A stretch of DNA of 64,000 nt from Lysobacterales bacterium (GCA_016703225.1 JADJCM010000003.1:889592-953591), one strand, 5' to 3'; positions 7,231 through 16,262 are shown, numbered from the stretch's first letter. The notes: generated by a model not told the origin, from the sequence alone. Translations and numbers: made by a program.

Positions 7231-8676
7231 CTACGCACGCTCCCCATGGGCGAGAACGCTGCGCGACCGGGCATAGGCAAAGTAAACGACCATGCCGATC
7301 ACCGCCCAGATCAGGAACAACTTGATGGTGTACCAGCCGAGACTGACGAACAGCAGGCCGCAACCCGCCATCGCCGCCGGGCCCACGAGCCACACCAGCG
7401 GCGTGGTGAAAGGACGCGGACGGTTCGGCTCGCGGACCCGCAGCATCATCACGCCCGCCGCCACCACGAAGAACGCGAACAAGGTGCCGGAGTTGGAAAT
7501 ATCGGCCAGTGCATCAACCGGGAACATCGCGGCGAACAGCGATACCGCAACACCGGTCACGATCGTGACCTTGTGCGGCGTGAAGAAGCGCGGGTGGATG
7601 TCCGAGAACATCTTGGGCATCAGTCCATCGCGCGACATGGTGAACAGTATTCGAGTCTGACCATAGATCATCATCAGGATGACCGAGGGCAAGGCAATGA
7701 TCGCGGCAACGCCGACCCAGTTGCCGAGTTGCGGCCAACCGAGATTGCGCAATACGAATGCCAGTGGTTCCTTGGACTGCGACAAGGCTCCGCCCGGCTG
7801 CGCACCCGTGGTGCCAATCGCCGCGTAAGAAACCAACAGGTAGAACACCGTGCACACTGCCAGCGAGCCGATCAGTCCGATCGGAATGTTGCGATTCGGA
7901 TTCTTGGTTTCTTCAGCCGCGGTCGAGACCGCGTCGAATCCGACGTAAGCGAAGAAGATCGAGGCAGCTGCACCGAGCACACCGGTGCCGGACAGCGGCG
8001 TACCCCAGCCATTCGGCAGCATCGGTTCAAAATTGGCCGTGTCCACGGCCGGCAGGGCCACCGCAATGAAAGCGATTAGTGCCGCGACCTTGACCAAGAC
8101 CAGCACCGCGGTGACTTTCGCGCTCTTCGACGTGCCGATCACCAGCAGCCAAGTGATCAGCAGCGAGATGAGGCAAGCGATGAGGTTGAAACCTCCTTTG
8201 GCGGTGGTGCCATCGGCCAGGGTGATGGTGTCGGCGGGTCCGGCGGTCAAGGCCAAAGGCAGCCCCATCCCGATCTCGCGCAGGAAGCCATTTGCATATC
8301 CCGACCAACCCACCGCGACCGCTCCGGCCGCTACGGCGTATTCCAGAATCAACGCCCAACCAACCATCCACGCGATCAACTCGCCGAGCACAGCGTAAGA
8401 GTAGGTGTAGGCAGAGCCGGCCACCGGGACCATGGCCGCGATTTCGGCGTAGATCAACGCCGTCAACGCACAGACCACACCGGCAATCACGAAGCTGTAC
8501 ATCATGCCTGGACCGGCCTTGTTCGCCGCCACCGCAGTCAGCACGAAGATGCCGGTGCCGATGATGGCGCCGATGCCCAACATGGTCAGGTCGAACGCGC
8601 CGAGTTGGCGCTTCAGTCCCTTCTTTTCGGCGGCCGCGAGGATCTGATCCAGCGGTTTGATGCGATCGAACAGCAT
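7231..8676 (-). CDS. APC-superfamily amino acid permease (cationic amino acid transporter type)
   Basis: The 481-residue protein is an inner-membrane transporter with about 12 hydrophobic segments. The first carries the APC signature LTMLGIGAIIGTGIFVLTAVAA; further blocks include AEIAAMVPVAGSAYTYSYAVLGEL and FFAYVGFDAVSTAAEETKNPNRNIP. The arrangement fits the CAT/YfnA branch of the APC superfamily. The substrate is not determinable from sequence. The start at 8676 (MLFDRIKPLDQIL) is chosen because GGGAGAA precedes it; in-frame sequence upstream looks non-coding. Confidence 0.88.
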   Translation of the reverse strand: MLFDRIKPLDQILAAAEKKGLKRQLGAFDLTMLGIGAIIGTGIFVLTAVAANKAGPGMMYSFVIAGVVCALTALIYAEIAAMVPVAGSAYTYSYAVLGELIAWMVGWALILEYAVAAGAVAVGWSGYANGFLREIGMGLPLALTAGPADTITLADGTTAKGGFNLIACLISLLITWLLVIGTSKSAKVTAVLVLVKVAALIAFIAVALPAVDTANFEPMLPNGWGTPLSGTGVLGAAASIFFAYVGFDAVSTAAEETKNPNRNIPIGLIGSLAVCTVFYLLVSYAAIGTTGAQPGGALSQSKEPLAFVLRNLGWPQLGNWVGVAAIIALPSVILMMIYGQTRILFTMSRDGLMPKMFSDIHPRFFTPHKVTIVTGVAVSLFAAMFPVDALADISNSGTLFAFFVVAAGVMMLRVREPNRPRPFTTPLVWLVGPAAMAGCGLLFVSLGWYTIKLFLIWAVIGMVVYFAYARSRSVLAHGERA

Positions 8677-8866
8677 TCGGTTCTCCCAGTAGATGTGGTC
8701 GGCACCGGTCGTGCACGACCGAGGCTGTGGTGCGCAGATCGCGCATCGACTGGCTTGCGCCATCACGAGTCCGCCCCTGCTAAGCGCCGGTAACATACTG
8801 TTGCCACACGCATGCGGCAAGCCCGAATGTGCTGAACTGCTGGCCTCCGAAGCCCTTTCACGAGCC

Positions 8867-9412
8867 ATGCACGACTTCGATCTCGACCGCGCCTTGCGCC
8901 AACACGAAGCCAGCTCAGCCATCGAAGCCGCGACGCGCAGCCGTTTCCTGGCACTGCTCGGCGAGAGTCCGCGCTGCTTCTCGCGCGACTGTTTTCCGGC
9001 GCACTTCACGGCGTCGGCTTGGCTGGTGTCCGCTGATGGCGAACGTGCCCTGCTGCTGCACCATCGCAAGCTTGCACGCTGGCTGCAGCCGGGGGGTCAC
9101 GCCGATGGCGATAGCGACCTGGCGCGCGTCGCGTTGCGTGAGGCTACTGAAGAAACCGGCCTCGCCGGGCTGGCCGTCGATGCCGATCTGTTCGATCTCG
9201 ACGCCCATGTGATTCCCGCGCGCGGCGACGAACCGGAACACTGGCACTACGATCTGCGCTTCGTGGTGCGCGCCACTGCATCGGAGCAGTTCATCGCCAA
9301 CAGCGAATCCCGCGACATGGCCTGGCGCGCGATCACGGACATCGCGAGCGATTTCGAACTCGATGCCTCGATCCGGCGCATGGCGCGGCGTTGGCTGGCC
9401 CGCGCCGGCTGA
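8867..9412 (+). CDS. Nudix hydrolase
   Basis: The 181-residue protein has the Nudix box around residues 85-107: GGHADGDSDLARVALREATEETGL. The REATEETG metal-binding core is intact, but the first Glu of the canonical G-x5-E pattern is Ser. This is seen in the 'GH.DGD' subgroup of Nudix proteins. The family hydrolyses nucleoside-diphosphate-linked substrates; the particular substrate is unknown. The ATG at 8867 begins the compact domain (MHDFDLDRALRQHE); upstream in-frame codons show no family features. It is divergent from the permease. Confidence 0.82.
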   Translation: MHDFDLDRALRQHEASSAIEAATRSRFLALLGESPRCFSRDCFPAHFTASAWLVSADGERALLLHHRKLARWLQPGGHADGDSDLARVALREATEETGLAGLAVDADLFDLDAHVIPARGDEPEHWHYDLRFVVRATASEQFIANSESRDMAWRAITDIASDFELDASIRRMARRWLARAG

Positions 9413-9415
9413 CGC

Positions 9416-9769
9416 TCAGGCGATTTCGCGGCGCAGTGCTTCGCAACTGGCCTGGTGCACGGCTTCGAGCTGCGCCAGAGACTGCGCCGCCAGCGTTGGC
9501 GTACCAGCCTTGGCGGCGTACTCGATTTCGCGGCAGAGTTCGGCCAGCGCGGTCGCGCCGAAACTGGCCGCGTTCGACTTGAGCGTGTGGCTGGTAACGC
9601 GCAGTTTCTCGCCATCCGCGGCGGCCGATGCGGCGCGAATCGCAGCGACCTGCTCGGCCGAGCCCTTGAGGAACATGCCGATCATCTGCTTCAGCACTCC
9701 GGGCTTGCCTGCGCGTTCGAGCATGCGGAACTGGTCGAGCATCGACTGATCGATCTGCACCGTGGTCAT
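9416..9769 (-). CDS. HPt domain phosphotransfer protein
   Basis: The 117-residue stand-alone histidine phosphotransfer domain is a four-helix protein with the phosphorylatable His61 in SHTLKSNAASFGA, and helix motifs LAELCREIEYAAKAG downstream. HPt proteins relay phosphate between response-regulator receivers and hybrid kinases. No kinase or receiver is encoded nearby, so the partners lie elsewhere. Its start overlaps the rmuC stop by 4 bases (ATGA), so the two genes are translationally coupled. Confidence 0.88.
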   Translation of the reverse strand: MTTVQIDQSMLDQFRMLERAGKPGVLKQMIGMFLKGSAEQVAAIRAASAAADGEKLRVTSHTLKSNAASFGATALAELCREIEYAAKAGTPTLAAQSLAQLEAVHQASCEALRREIA

Positions 9770-11097
9770 GGCAGCGGCTCCTCGGGGTCGTCGTCGCCAT
9801 TGTCGTGCACCGGCAACACGCTGCGCAGGTCGCGACTGCTGCGTGCCCCCAATTGTTTCAATTTTTCGACCTGCCCGAGCAGATGCCCGCGTCCGCTGCC
9901 GAGCTTGCTGATCGCGGCATCAATGCCCTCGCGCGCCTTGCCCACCTGCTCGGCGGCGCGCTGCAGGTCCTGGATCAGCGCCACGAACTTGTCGTAGAGC
10001 AGCCCGGCCCGCTCGGCGATCTTCTCGGCATTCAGCTGCCGGGCCTCGGCCTTCCAGACGTGATCAATGGTGCGCAGCATGCCGAGCAGCATGCCCGGGC
10101 TGACCACGACCACGTCGCTGCGCAGCGCCAGTTCGTAGAGTTTCGGCTCGACGCGGATCGCTTCCAGATAGGCCGCTTCGATCGGCACGAACATCAGCAC
10201 GATGCCATTCGACGCGAGGCCGCTCGAGTTGGCATAGCCGCGGCGTCCGAGGTCGTCGACGTGGCGGCGCATCGAACCGACGTGTTCGGCGAGATGCCGC
10301 TCGCGCGCGGTCGCATCAACCTCGTTGCACCAGCGCTCGAACGCGGTCAGCGAAACCTTGGCATCGATCACCACATCGCGGCCACCGGGCAGACGCACGA
10401 TCACGTCCGGGCGCCGTACCTCGCTGCCCTCGTCGCGCAATACCACCTGGGTTTCGAAATCGCGGCCCGCGCACAGGCCTGAGGCTTCGAGCAAGCGCTC
10501 CAGCACCAGTTCGCCCCAGGCACCCTGGCTCTTGCTGTCGCCGGTCAGCGCGCGCGTCAGGTTCAATGCATCGCCGCTCAATCGCTCGCTCATCTGGCGC
10601 AAGTGGACGATCTCGGTGCGCAGCACCGCGCGGCTCTCGCCTTCCTGCGCGCGCGATTCGACCACCAGTTGCTGGAACTGCTGCAACTGCTCGCGCAGCG
10701 GCGCCATCAAGGCACCCAATTGCTCGGCGTTGGCCGTGCTGAAGCGTTCGCTCTTGGCTTCGAGGATGGCCGTGGCCAGCGTCTGGAACTGCTGCCCCAG
10801 ATGCTCGCGCGCGGTGTCGATCCAGCGCAGCTTCTCGCCCTGCGCCTGGGTCGACTCCTCGATCCGCGCCGCGAGCGCGGCGCGCGCTTCTGCCGCCTCG
10901 CGGGCGCGCGTGCGCTCCTCGTGCAGGTCAGCCTGAAGCGTTTGCAGGCGTTCAGCGAGTGCCGCGAATTCGCCATCGCGGCTGGCACGTCCGGCGTCGA
11001 AGCGCCGCTGCGCATTGCGCGCAGCCCAAAACGACATCGGCGCGGCCAGGAGGGCAGCGCCGATGAAGATTCCGATCAGGACACTGGCAACATCCAT
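9766..11097 (-). CDS. rmuC: DNA recombination protein RmuC
   Basis: The 443-residue protein starts with a membrane anchor (VASVLIGIFIGAALLAAPMSF). A long coiled coil follows (about residues 25-160), rich in Glu/Arg/Ala/Gln. The C-terminal RmuC domain has a restriction-endonuclease-like fold with GDSKSQGAWGELVLERLLEASGL, PDVIVRLPGGRDVVIDAKVSLTAFERW and MFVPIEAAYLEAI. RmuC limits inversions at short repeats, presumably through nuclease activity. The start at 11097 (MDVASV) is chosen as the codon just before the anchor. The upstream HiPIP gene ends 52 bases away on the same strand. Confidence 0.93.
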   Translation of the reverse strand: MDVASVLIGIFIGAALLAAPMSFWAARNAQRRFDAGRASRDGEFAALAERLQTLQADLHEERTRAREAAEARAALAARIEESTQAQGEKLRWIDTAREHLGQQFQTLATAILEAKSERFSTANAEQLGALMAPLREQLQQFQQLVVESRAQEGESRAVLRTEIVHLRQMSERLSGDALNLTRALTGDSKSQGAWGELVLERLLEASGLCAGRDFETQVVLRDEGSEVRRPDVIVRLPGGRDVVIDAKVSLTAFERWCNEVDATARERHLAEHVGSMRRHVDDLGRRGYANSSGLASNGIVLMFVPIEAAYLEAIRVEPKLYELALRSDVVVVSPGMLLGMLRTIDHVWKAEARQLNAEKIAERAGLLYDKFVALIQDLQRAAEQVGKAREGIDAAISKLGSGRGHLLGQVEKLKQLGARSSRDLRSVLPVHDNGDDDPEEPLP

Positions 11098-11149
11098 GTC
11101 GCGAACGCTAGCAGAGGCGGCGTATCGCGTCGCCCCGCCGGCTTGTTGC

Positions 11150-11479
11150 TCAGGCCTTGGCGGCGTAGGCCGCGCACCAGCCCTTGGCGTTGACCGATTT
11201 GCCCGGGAAGATGCTGCACGGACGCCAGGCGTCGCCGTCGGCACCGGTCGCGAGCTTGCAGTTGGCGCAGGTCTGGGTCGGTTTGTGCGCCGGATACTTG
11301 GCGGCGTCGACCTTGCTGCTGTCGTGCTTGTAACCAAGCGCGGCGGCGGTGGCATCCGCTTCGTCAATCTGCGGCAGCGCGCCCTGCGCATGTGCGAGGC
11401 GCGGTGCGACAGCGGCGGCGGCCACGGCGGTCATGCCGATGGCCAGGAACTGGCGGCGGCTGGTCTTGATCTCGTTCAT
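11150..11479 (-). CDS. High-potential iron-sulfur protein (HiPIP), Tat-exported
   Basis: The precursor has 109 residues. The N-terminus has a twin-arginine signal (TSRRQFLAIGM, then an Ala-rich hydrophobic stretch ending near AHAQ). The mature part carries the four cluster cysteines in HiPIP spacing: CANC, a Cys in RPCSIFPGK and a Cys in GWCAAY. HiPIPs are small periplasmic [4Fe-4S] electron carriers that donate to reaction centres, oxidases or other reductases. The start at 11479 (MNEIKTS) is fixed by AGGAGT upstream. It is divergent from mtnB. Confidence 0.92.
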   Translation of the reverse strand: MNEIKTSRRQFLAIGMTAVAAAAVAPRLAHAQGALPQIDEADATAAALGYKHDSSKVDAAKYPAHKPTQTCANCKLATGADGDAWRPCSIFPGKSVNAKGWCAAYAAKA

Positions 11480-11575
11480 GCGCAAACTCCTGTGGATGAA
11501 ATCTGGAAACAGACAACTCGCGGCCGGCCCATGAATCGGAGCCGCGTTCGCGCCGCGATCATGCAACATCTCGGG

Positions 11576-11581
11576 TATATT
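11576..11581 (+). promoter_or_regulatory. Probable -10 box (TATATT) of the mtn operon
   Basis: TATATT lies 30 bases upstream of mtnB in the 132-base divergent gap with the HiPIP gene. The -35 region is poor, and no SAM-riboswitch-like structure was recognised in this short leader. Confidence 0.4.
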
Positions 11582-11611
11582 CGCGCGCCCTCTGGTTGAT
11601 CGCGGTCAAGA

Positions 11612-12256
11612 ATGCTTCAGCCTAAGCAAGTCATTGATGCGAATGATTTTCGTTCTGCCGCCGAAGCGCTCGCAGAAACCGGTCGCGAGCTCGCGTTGCG
11701 CGGCTGGACGCCCGCGACCAGCAGCAACTTCTCGCTGCGCCTCTCGCCGCAACTCGCGGCCATCACCATCTCCGGGCGTGACAAGGGAAGGCTCGGCGCC
11801 GAAGACATCATGGTCGTGGATTTCGCTGGCCGCGCCGTAGGCAGCGCGCACCGACCTTCGGCCGAAACCCTGCTGCACACCCAGCTGTATGCGCACGACG
11901 CCGCGATCGGCTGCGTACTGCATACGCACTCGCGCGTGCAGACCGTGGCCTCGCGCTGTTTCGCCGAGCGTGGCGAAGTGCTGTTCGCCGGCTGGGAACT
12001 GCTCAAGGCCTTCCGCGGCTACGAGACGCACGAAGCAAGCATGAGCCTGCGCGTGCTGCCGAACTCGCAGGACATCCCGGCGCTGTGCGCCCTGATCGCG
12101 CCTTGGCTTGCGCATCCGCAGCCGCTGCACGGCTATCTGATCGACGGCCATGGCCTCTACGCCTGGGGCCGCGACCTCGCCGAGGCGCGCCGTCACCTCG
12201 ATGCCTTCGAGTTCCTGCTCGCCTGCGAACTCGACCTGCGGAGCCTGCGCCGATGA
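11612..12256 (+). CDS. mtnB: Methylthioribulose-1-phosphate dehydratase
   Basis: The 214-residue class II aldolase-fold protein catalyses the dehydration of methylthioribulose-1-phosphate in the methionine salvage pathway. Zinc ligands are visible as HTH in [10 protein letters not shown] and a later His in [10 protein letters not shown]-terminal motifs [13 protein letters not shown] and [12 protein letters not shown] are typical of MtnB. It heads an overlapping mtnB-mtnD-mtnC set (ATGA with mtnD), so assignment by context is very strong. Confidence 0.95.
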   Translation: MLQPKQVIDANDFRSAAEALAETGRELALRGWTPATSSNFSLRLSPQLAAITISGRDKGRLGAEDIMVVDFAGRAVGSAHRPSAETLLHTQLYAHDAAIGCVLHTHSRVQTVASRCFAERGEVLFAGWELLKAFRGYETHEASMSLRVLPNSQDIPALCALIAPWLAHPQPLHGYLIDGHGLYAWGRDLAEARRHLDAFEFLLACELDLRSLRR

Positions 12257-12798
12257 GTCGCCTGCGTATCTACCCCGAACACGACGCAGCCACGCTGCTC
12301 GAAGACACCGACGATGGCGCGCGCATCGCCGCGTTGCTCGCAGCCGAGGGCGTCCGCTTCGAGCGCTGGCAAGCGAGCGCTGCACTCACAGCGGGCGCCG
12401 ACACCGACGCCGTGATCGCCGCGTATCGTGGCGACATCGATCGTCTGATGGCGGAGAAGTCCTACCGCAGTTTCGACGTGATCAGCATCGCGCCGGACCA
12501 CCCGCAGAAGGAAGCGCTGCGCAGCAAGTTCCTCAATGAGCATCGCCATCGCGAAGACGAAGTGCGTTTCTTCGTCGCCGGTTGCGGCCTGTTCTTCCTG
12601 CACCTCGGCGAGCGCGTGTTCGAGGTGCGCTGCGAACAGGGGGACTTGATCGGCGTGCCGGATGGAGCGCGGCATTGGTTCGACATGGGCCCGAATCCAT
12701 CGTTCATCGCCATCCGCATCTTCTCCAACCCCGACGGTTGGGTCGCCGAATTCAGCGGCGACGACATCGCCACGCGCTTCCCGCGTCTGGAGAACTGA
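12253..12798 (+). CDS. mtnD: Acireductone dioxygenase (ARD)
   Basis: The 181-residue cupin converts acireductone with O2 to the 2-keto acid precursor of methionine plus formate; the Ni form gives an off-pathway product. The metal site is visible: HRHREDE supplies two His and a Glu, and GARHWFDMG supplies the third His. The start ATG at 12253 overlaps the mtnB stop. Its own stop overlaps the mtnC start by one base (TGATG), which indicates tight coupling. Confidence 0.95.
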   Translation: MSRLRIYPEHDAATLLEDTDDGARIAALLAAEGVRFERWQASAALTAGADTDAVIAAYRGDIDRLMAEKSYRSFDVISIAPDHPQKEALRSKFLNEHRHREDEVRFFVAGCGLFFLHLGERVFEVRCEQGDLIGVPDGARHWFDMGPNPSFIAIRIFSNPDGWVAEFSGDDIATRFPRLEN

Positions 12799-13484
12799 TG
12801 GCCCGCATCCTCCTCACCGACATCGAGGGCACCACCAGCGCCATCGACTTCGTACACCGCGTGCTGTTTCCGTATTCGCGCGAGCGGCTGCCCGCGTTTG
12901 TCCACGCCCATGCCGCGCAACCGGAGGTGCGCGCGGCGCTGGATGCAGTACGCGCCGAGAGCGGCGCTGCCGATGACGCGGCCGCAATCGAAACCCTGCT
13001 GCACTGGATCGACATCGACCGCAAGGCGACGCCGCTGAAGACCTTGCAAGGGCTGATCTGGGAAGCCGGATACGCCGCAGGCGACTTCAGCGCGCACGTC
13101 TATGTCGATGCCTTCGACCGCCTGCGCCAATGGCAGCGCGAGGGCGTGCCGCTGTATGTCTACTCGTCCGGTTCGGTCGCCGCGCAGAAGCTGTTTTTCG
13201 CGCACTCGGTATTCGGCGATCTGCTGCCATGGTTCGCCGGCCATTTCGACACCCACATCGGCGGCAAGCGCGAAGCCGAGTCCTACCGCCGCATCGCCGC
13301 GGCGATCGGCGTTCCGGCGGGCGACATTCTGTTCCTGTCGGACATCGAGGCCGAACTCGACGCCGCGCGCGGCGCCGGCATGGCCACGACGCAGTTGCTG
13401 CGCCCGGACACGCTGCCCGAAAGCCACGGCCGTCACGCCAGCGCCACCAGCTTCCGCGAGATCCGCTTGGACGGTGGAGCCTGA
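12798..13484 (+). CDS. mtnC: Enolase-phosphatase E1
   Basis: The 228-residue HAD-superfamily protein enolises and dephosphorylates 2,3-diketo-5-methylthiopentyl-1-phosphate. Motif I is LLTDIEGTTSAIDFV (the DxEGTT variant typical of MtnC), motif II is YVYSSGSVAAQKL, then GKREAESYRRIA and motif IV FLSDIEAELDAA. It completes the salvage set here; the methylthioadenosine-handling enzymes are not in the window. A C13 peptidase gene follows after 3 bases. Confidence 0.95.
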   Translation: MARILLTDIEGTTSAIDFVHRVLFPYSRERLPAFVHAHAAQPEVRAALDAVRAESGAADDAAAIETLLHWIDIDRKATPLKTLQGLIWEAGYAAGDFSAHVYVDAFDRLRQWQREGVPLYVYSSGSVAAQKLFFAHSVFGDLLPWFAGHFDTHIGGKREAESYRRIAAAIGVPAGDILFLSDIEAELDAARGAGMATTQLLRPDTLPESHGRHASATSFREIRLDGGA

Positions 13485-13487
13485 GCG

Positions 13488-14864
13488 ATGCTGAACCCGC
13501 GTTTCTGGCGCGACGCCGTCCGCTGGCGGGTGCGACAGCCGGCGGCACTCGCAGGCTCCGGCGACTTCGCACTGGTGGCGTTCGCCTGCGTGCTCATTGG
13601 CGCCTTTGGCGACTGGGCCGCGGCGGAGCCAGGGATGCGCTTCACGTGGTCGGCGAGCGGCGCCTGGGCCCTGCTGATCGTGCTCGCCGCGGCGAGCGGC
13701 GCACTGACCGCACGCTGGCTCGGGCGCCCGGCCGCGGGTGCCACGTTCGGCATCCTGCTGCTCGTGACTCCGACCGCAATCGTGCTGGCCTTCGACCTGT
13801 TCGGCTGGGCAACGGTATCCCACGACGATCTCGACTATTCCTTCGGCAGCGCGTGGCGCGCAGCGCTTCCGGCGGCCGCACTCGTCTGCCTGGCCCGGAC
13901 ACGACACTTCGTCCCGGACGCCACGCGCCTGCGGCGCTGGACCGCGCCGCTCGTGGTGCCCGCGCTGGCCATGTTCCTGCTGGGCCGCAGCGATAACTGG
14001 TCCTCGTACTACTACACCGAGGAGGACGCGATGGAGGAAGCCGCTGCGACCGCAGAACCACCTCGCGCCGATGCCAATCTCGACGTCGATCCCGAAGACC
14101 TGCTCGCGATTCAGGACGACTTGGTCGACACGCAACTCGCGGGCCTGGCCGCGCAGCGTCCGGGCACCATCGACCTGTATGCATTGGCGCTCGGCGGCGA
14201 TGCCTCCGAGTCGGTGTTTCGCAACGAGGTCAATCTCGCGTTGCAGCGCTTCGAAGCACGCTTCGGCACCACGCAGCGCAGCCTGCGGCTGCTCAACCAC
14301 ATCGACACGCTCGACGACACACCGCTGGCAACGCGCCGCAACCTGGCGCGCACGCTCGCCGGTATCGGGCGGATCATCGACCCGACCGAAGACCTGGTGC
14401 TGGTGTTCCTGACCTCGCATGGTTCGCCCGACCACGAATGGCTGGTGCAAGTCGGCGACTACGCGCTGACGCAGATCGTCCCCGAGGACCTCGCGGACGC
14501 CTTCGACGACGCCGGCATCCGCTGGCGCATCGCCATTGTCTCGGCCTGCTACTCGGGCGGCTGGATCGAACCGCTGCGCTCGCCGACCAGCCTGGTCATC
14601 AGCTCGGCCCGCGCCGACCGTACTTCGTTCGGATGCGGCCGCGATGCCGAACTGACCTACTTCGGCCGCGCATTCCTCTCCGGCGCGCTCGCGGTCGAGG
14701 ACGACCTGGTGGCCGCGTTCGCCGCGGCGGCGAAGAAAGTCGCGGAACGCGAACGCGCCGAAGGCTTCGAAGCGTCGGAGCCGCAGATCTCCGCCGGCGA
14801 CGCCGTGCTGGCGCAACTCGCCGCGTGGCGGCAGCAACGCCCGCCGGTCGCGCTCAAGCGTTGA
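13488..14864 (+). CDS. Membrane-anchored C13 (legumain/caspase-like) family peptidase
   Basis: The protein has 458 residues. The first 170 residues contain about five hydrophobic segments (for example ALLIVLAAASGAL and FGILLLVTPTAIVLAFDLFGW). The soluble part from about residue 190 carries the C13 catalytic dyad: His311 in LTSHGSPDH and Cys354 in IVSACYSGGWIEPL, with a following SSARADRTSFGCG block. Bacterial C13 proteins are little characterised cysteine peptidases. Only 3 bases separate it from mtnC, so it is probably in the same transcript, with no evident link to methionine salvage. Its 3' end overlaps the convergent phosphodiesterase gene by 11 bases. Confidence 0.85.
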   Translation: MLNPRFWRDAVRWRVRQPAALAGSGDFALVAFACVLIGAFGDWAAAEPGMRFTWSASGAWALLIVLAAASGALTARWLGRPAAGATFGILLLVTPTAIVLAFDLFGWATVSHDDLDYSFGSAWRAALPAAALVCLARTRHFVPDATRLRRWTAPLVVPALAMFLLGRSDNWSSYYYTEEDAMEEAAATAEPPRADANLDVDPEDLLAIQDDLVDTQLAGLAAQRPGTIDLYALALGGDASESVFRNEVNLALQRFEARFGTTQRSLRLLNHIDTLDDTPLATRRNLARTLAGIGRIIDPTEDLVLVFLTSHGSPDHEWLVQVGDYALTQIVPEDLADAFDDAGIRWRIAIVSACYSGGWIEPLRSPTSLVISSARADRTSFGCGRDAELTYFGRAFLSGALAVEDDLVAAFAAAAKKVAERERAEGFEASEPQISAGDAVLAQLAAWRQQRPPVALKR

Positions 14865-15768
14865 GCGCGCGCTCCGCGACCGCGGTCGCGGGAAAATCCG
14901 CGAACAGCGCATCGACGCCGAGATCGAACAGCGCGCGCAGTTCGGCGCGCACATCGGCGAATCCGGGCATCACCTGATCATCACGCAAGGTCCAGACGTG
15001 CACCTGCCAGCCGCGATCGTGCACCGCGCGCACCAGACCGGCATCGCCCCCAGCGCCGATCAGCGCCGACTTCGGCAGGGCCACGCCATCGAGCCAGGGA
15101 TGAGTTCGCTGCAAGTTCTGCAACCACGCGGGATCGGCAAGGTCTGCGGATTCGCGCAACAGGAACACCGGCAGCGCCAGCGCCTCGTGCACGCGCCGCA
15201 AGGGCTCGGTCTCGAAGCACTGCAGCCACACCGGATCGAGCTTGCCGCCATGACCGCGCGCGCGCAGCAGGTCGATACAGATCGCGCTGACGTCGATGCC
15301 AGCAGCGGCAAAGAAGGCCGGATGCTTGAGCTCGGGATAGACCCCGACGCGCGCCCCCGTCGCGCTCGCGGCTGCGGCGATGTCGAGCAAATCCTCGAAG
15401 CGCGGCAGCGGAAAGCGCGAATCGAACACCCGACTGCGCTGGCCAAATGGCTGCAACGCACGCAGCGTCGCCAGCTCCTCGCTGCGAAAGTGGTGCACCG
15501 GCCAATCGTGGCGACCGCAGCGATCGCGCTCGCTGCGCGCCGCGAATACCACGCGGCGCGCGATGTCGGTGCTGCGTCGCAGCCCGGCATCATGGCGTGC
15601 GAACAACACCCCATCGCGGCTCGGCACCAGGTCCGGCTCGATCAGGTCCGCGCCCTGCGCGATCGCCAGTTCATAACCCACCCGGGTGTGCTCCGGCCGC
15701 AGCCCGGAAGCACCGCGGTGCGCGATGATGCGAGTCGGTCGGCCATCGAGGGTCTGCCACTGGATCAT
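14854..15768 (-). CDS. Glycerophosphodiester phosphodiesterase family protein
   Basis: The 304-residue TIM-barrel protein has the GDPD signature at the N-terminus, IIAHRGASGLRPEHT (catalytic His and Glu). Metal and catalytic residues follow in LIEPDLVPSRDGVLFARHD, and VYPELKHP comes later. Family members hydrolyse glycerophosphodiesters to glycerol-3-phosphate and an alcohol. No signal peptide is seen, suggesting a cytosolic UgpQ-like rather than periplasmic GlpQ-like enzyme. It is convergent with the C13 peptidase gene. Confidence 0.9.
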   Translation of the reverse strand: MIQWQTLDGRPTRIIAHRGASGLRPEHTRVGYELAIAQGADLIEPDLVPSRDGVLFARHDAGLRRSTDIARRVVFAARSERDRCGRHDWPVHHFRSEELATLRALQPFGQRSRVFDSRFPLPRFEDLLDIAAAASATGARVGVYPELKHPAFFAAAGIDVSAICIDLLRARGHGGKLDPVWLQCFETEPLRRVHEALALPVFLLRESADLADPAWLQNLQRTHPWLDGVALPKSALIGAGGDAGLVRAVHDRGWQVHVWTLRDDQVMPGFADVRAELRALFDLGVDALFADFPATAVAERALNA

Positions 15769-15807
15769 GGTTTCGCTCCGCGCGGCGCAGGTTCGTGCAT
15801 GCCGGGT

Positions 15808-16002
15808 TCAGACCGCGATGACGGTGTCGCTATAGCGGGCCACGATCGCATCGTGGGTCATCAGCCGCAGCGGTTCCACCAACGCCTGTGCGATCAGGAT
15901 GCGATCGAACGGGTCTCGATGGTGCGCCGGCAGGGCTTCGACCGCGAGCGCGTGCTCGGCAATCGCCCACAGCGCAACGTGCGTGTCGAGCAGCAGGTTC
16001 AC
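15808..16002 (-). pseudogene. VapC-type PIN toxin with internal in-frame deletion
   Basis: Only 64 residues remain, against about 125 in intact members. The N-terminus MNLLLDTHVALWAIA, with the first catalytic Asp, runs straight into EHALAVEALPAHHRDPFDRILIAQA and THDAIVARY. These normally lie 60 or so residues further on. The missing middle holds the conserved Glu of the PIN active site, so the product should not be a working RNase. The frame is intact and the 4-base overlap with the antitoxin gene is kept, consistent with selection against the toxin only. A deletion in the sequenced clone or assembly is the alternative. Confidence 0.75.
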
Positions 16003-16247
16003 AGCGGACTTGCGCCAAGGAACAGGTCCGCGACCTCCGCATTGTGCGAGTCGATATCGTCGGGAACTTTGAACTTGCCCTTGGCCACACCGAGGCGCTT
16101 GCCGGCCGGCACAGCGTCCACCGGGACCAGACGCGCCGCCGGGCGGCCGTTGCGCGCGATCACGATTTCGCGTTCGCGTCCCTGCTCGATCGCTTCGACC
16201 AGGCGCGATAGCGAAGACTTGGCTTCCAGCATGTTGACCGACGGCAT
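15999..16247 (-). CDS. Phd/YefM-family antitoxin (VapB-like)
   Basis: The 82-residue protein begins with a Phd/YefM DNA-binding domain: VNMLEAKSSLSRLVEAIEQGREREIVIARNGRPAARLVPVDA. The C-terminal tail (KFKVPDDIDSHNAEVADLFLG) normally wraps the cognate PIN toxin. GGGAG lies upstream of the ATG. It overlaps the damaged toxin gene by 4 bases and has a good promoter at 16263-16291, so it may still be expressed and autoregulated. Confidence 0.88.
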   Translation of the reverse strand: MPSVNMLEAKSSLSRLVEAIEQGREREIVIARNGRPAARLVPVDAVPAGKRLGVAKGKFKVPDDIDSHNAEVADLFLGASPL

Positions 16248-16262
16248 GGGTGCAACTCCCGT

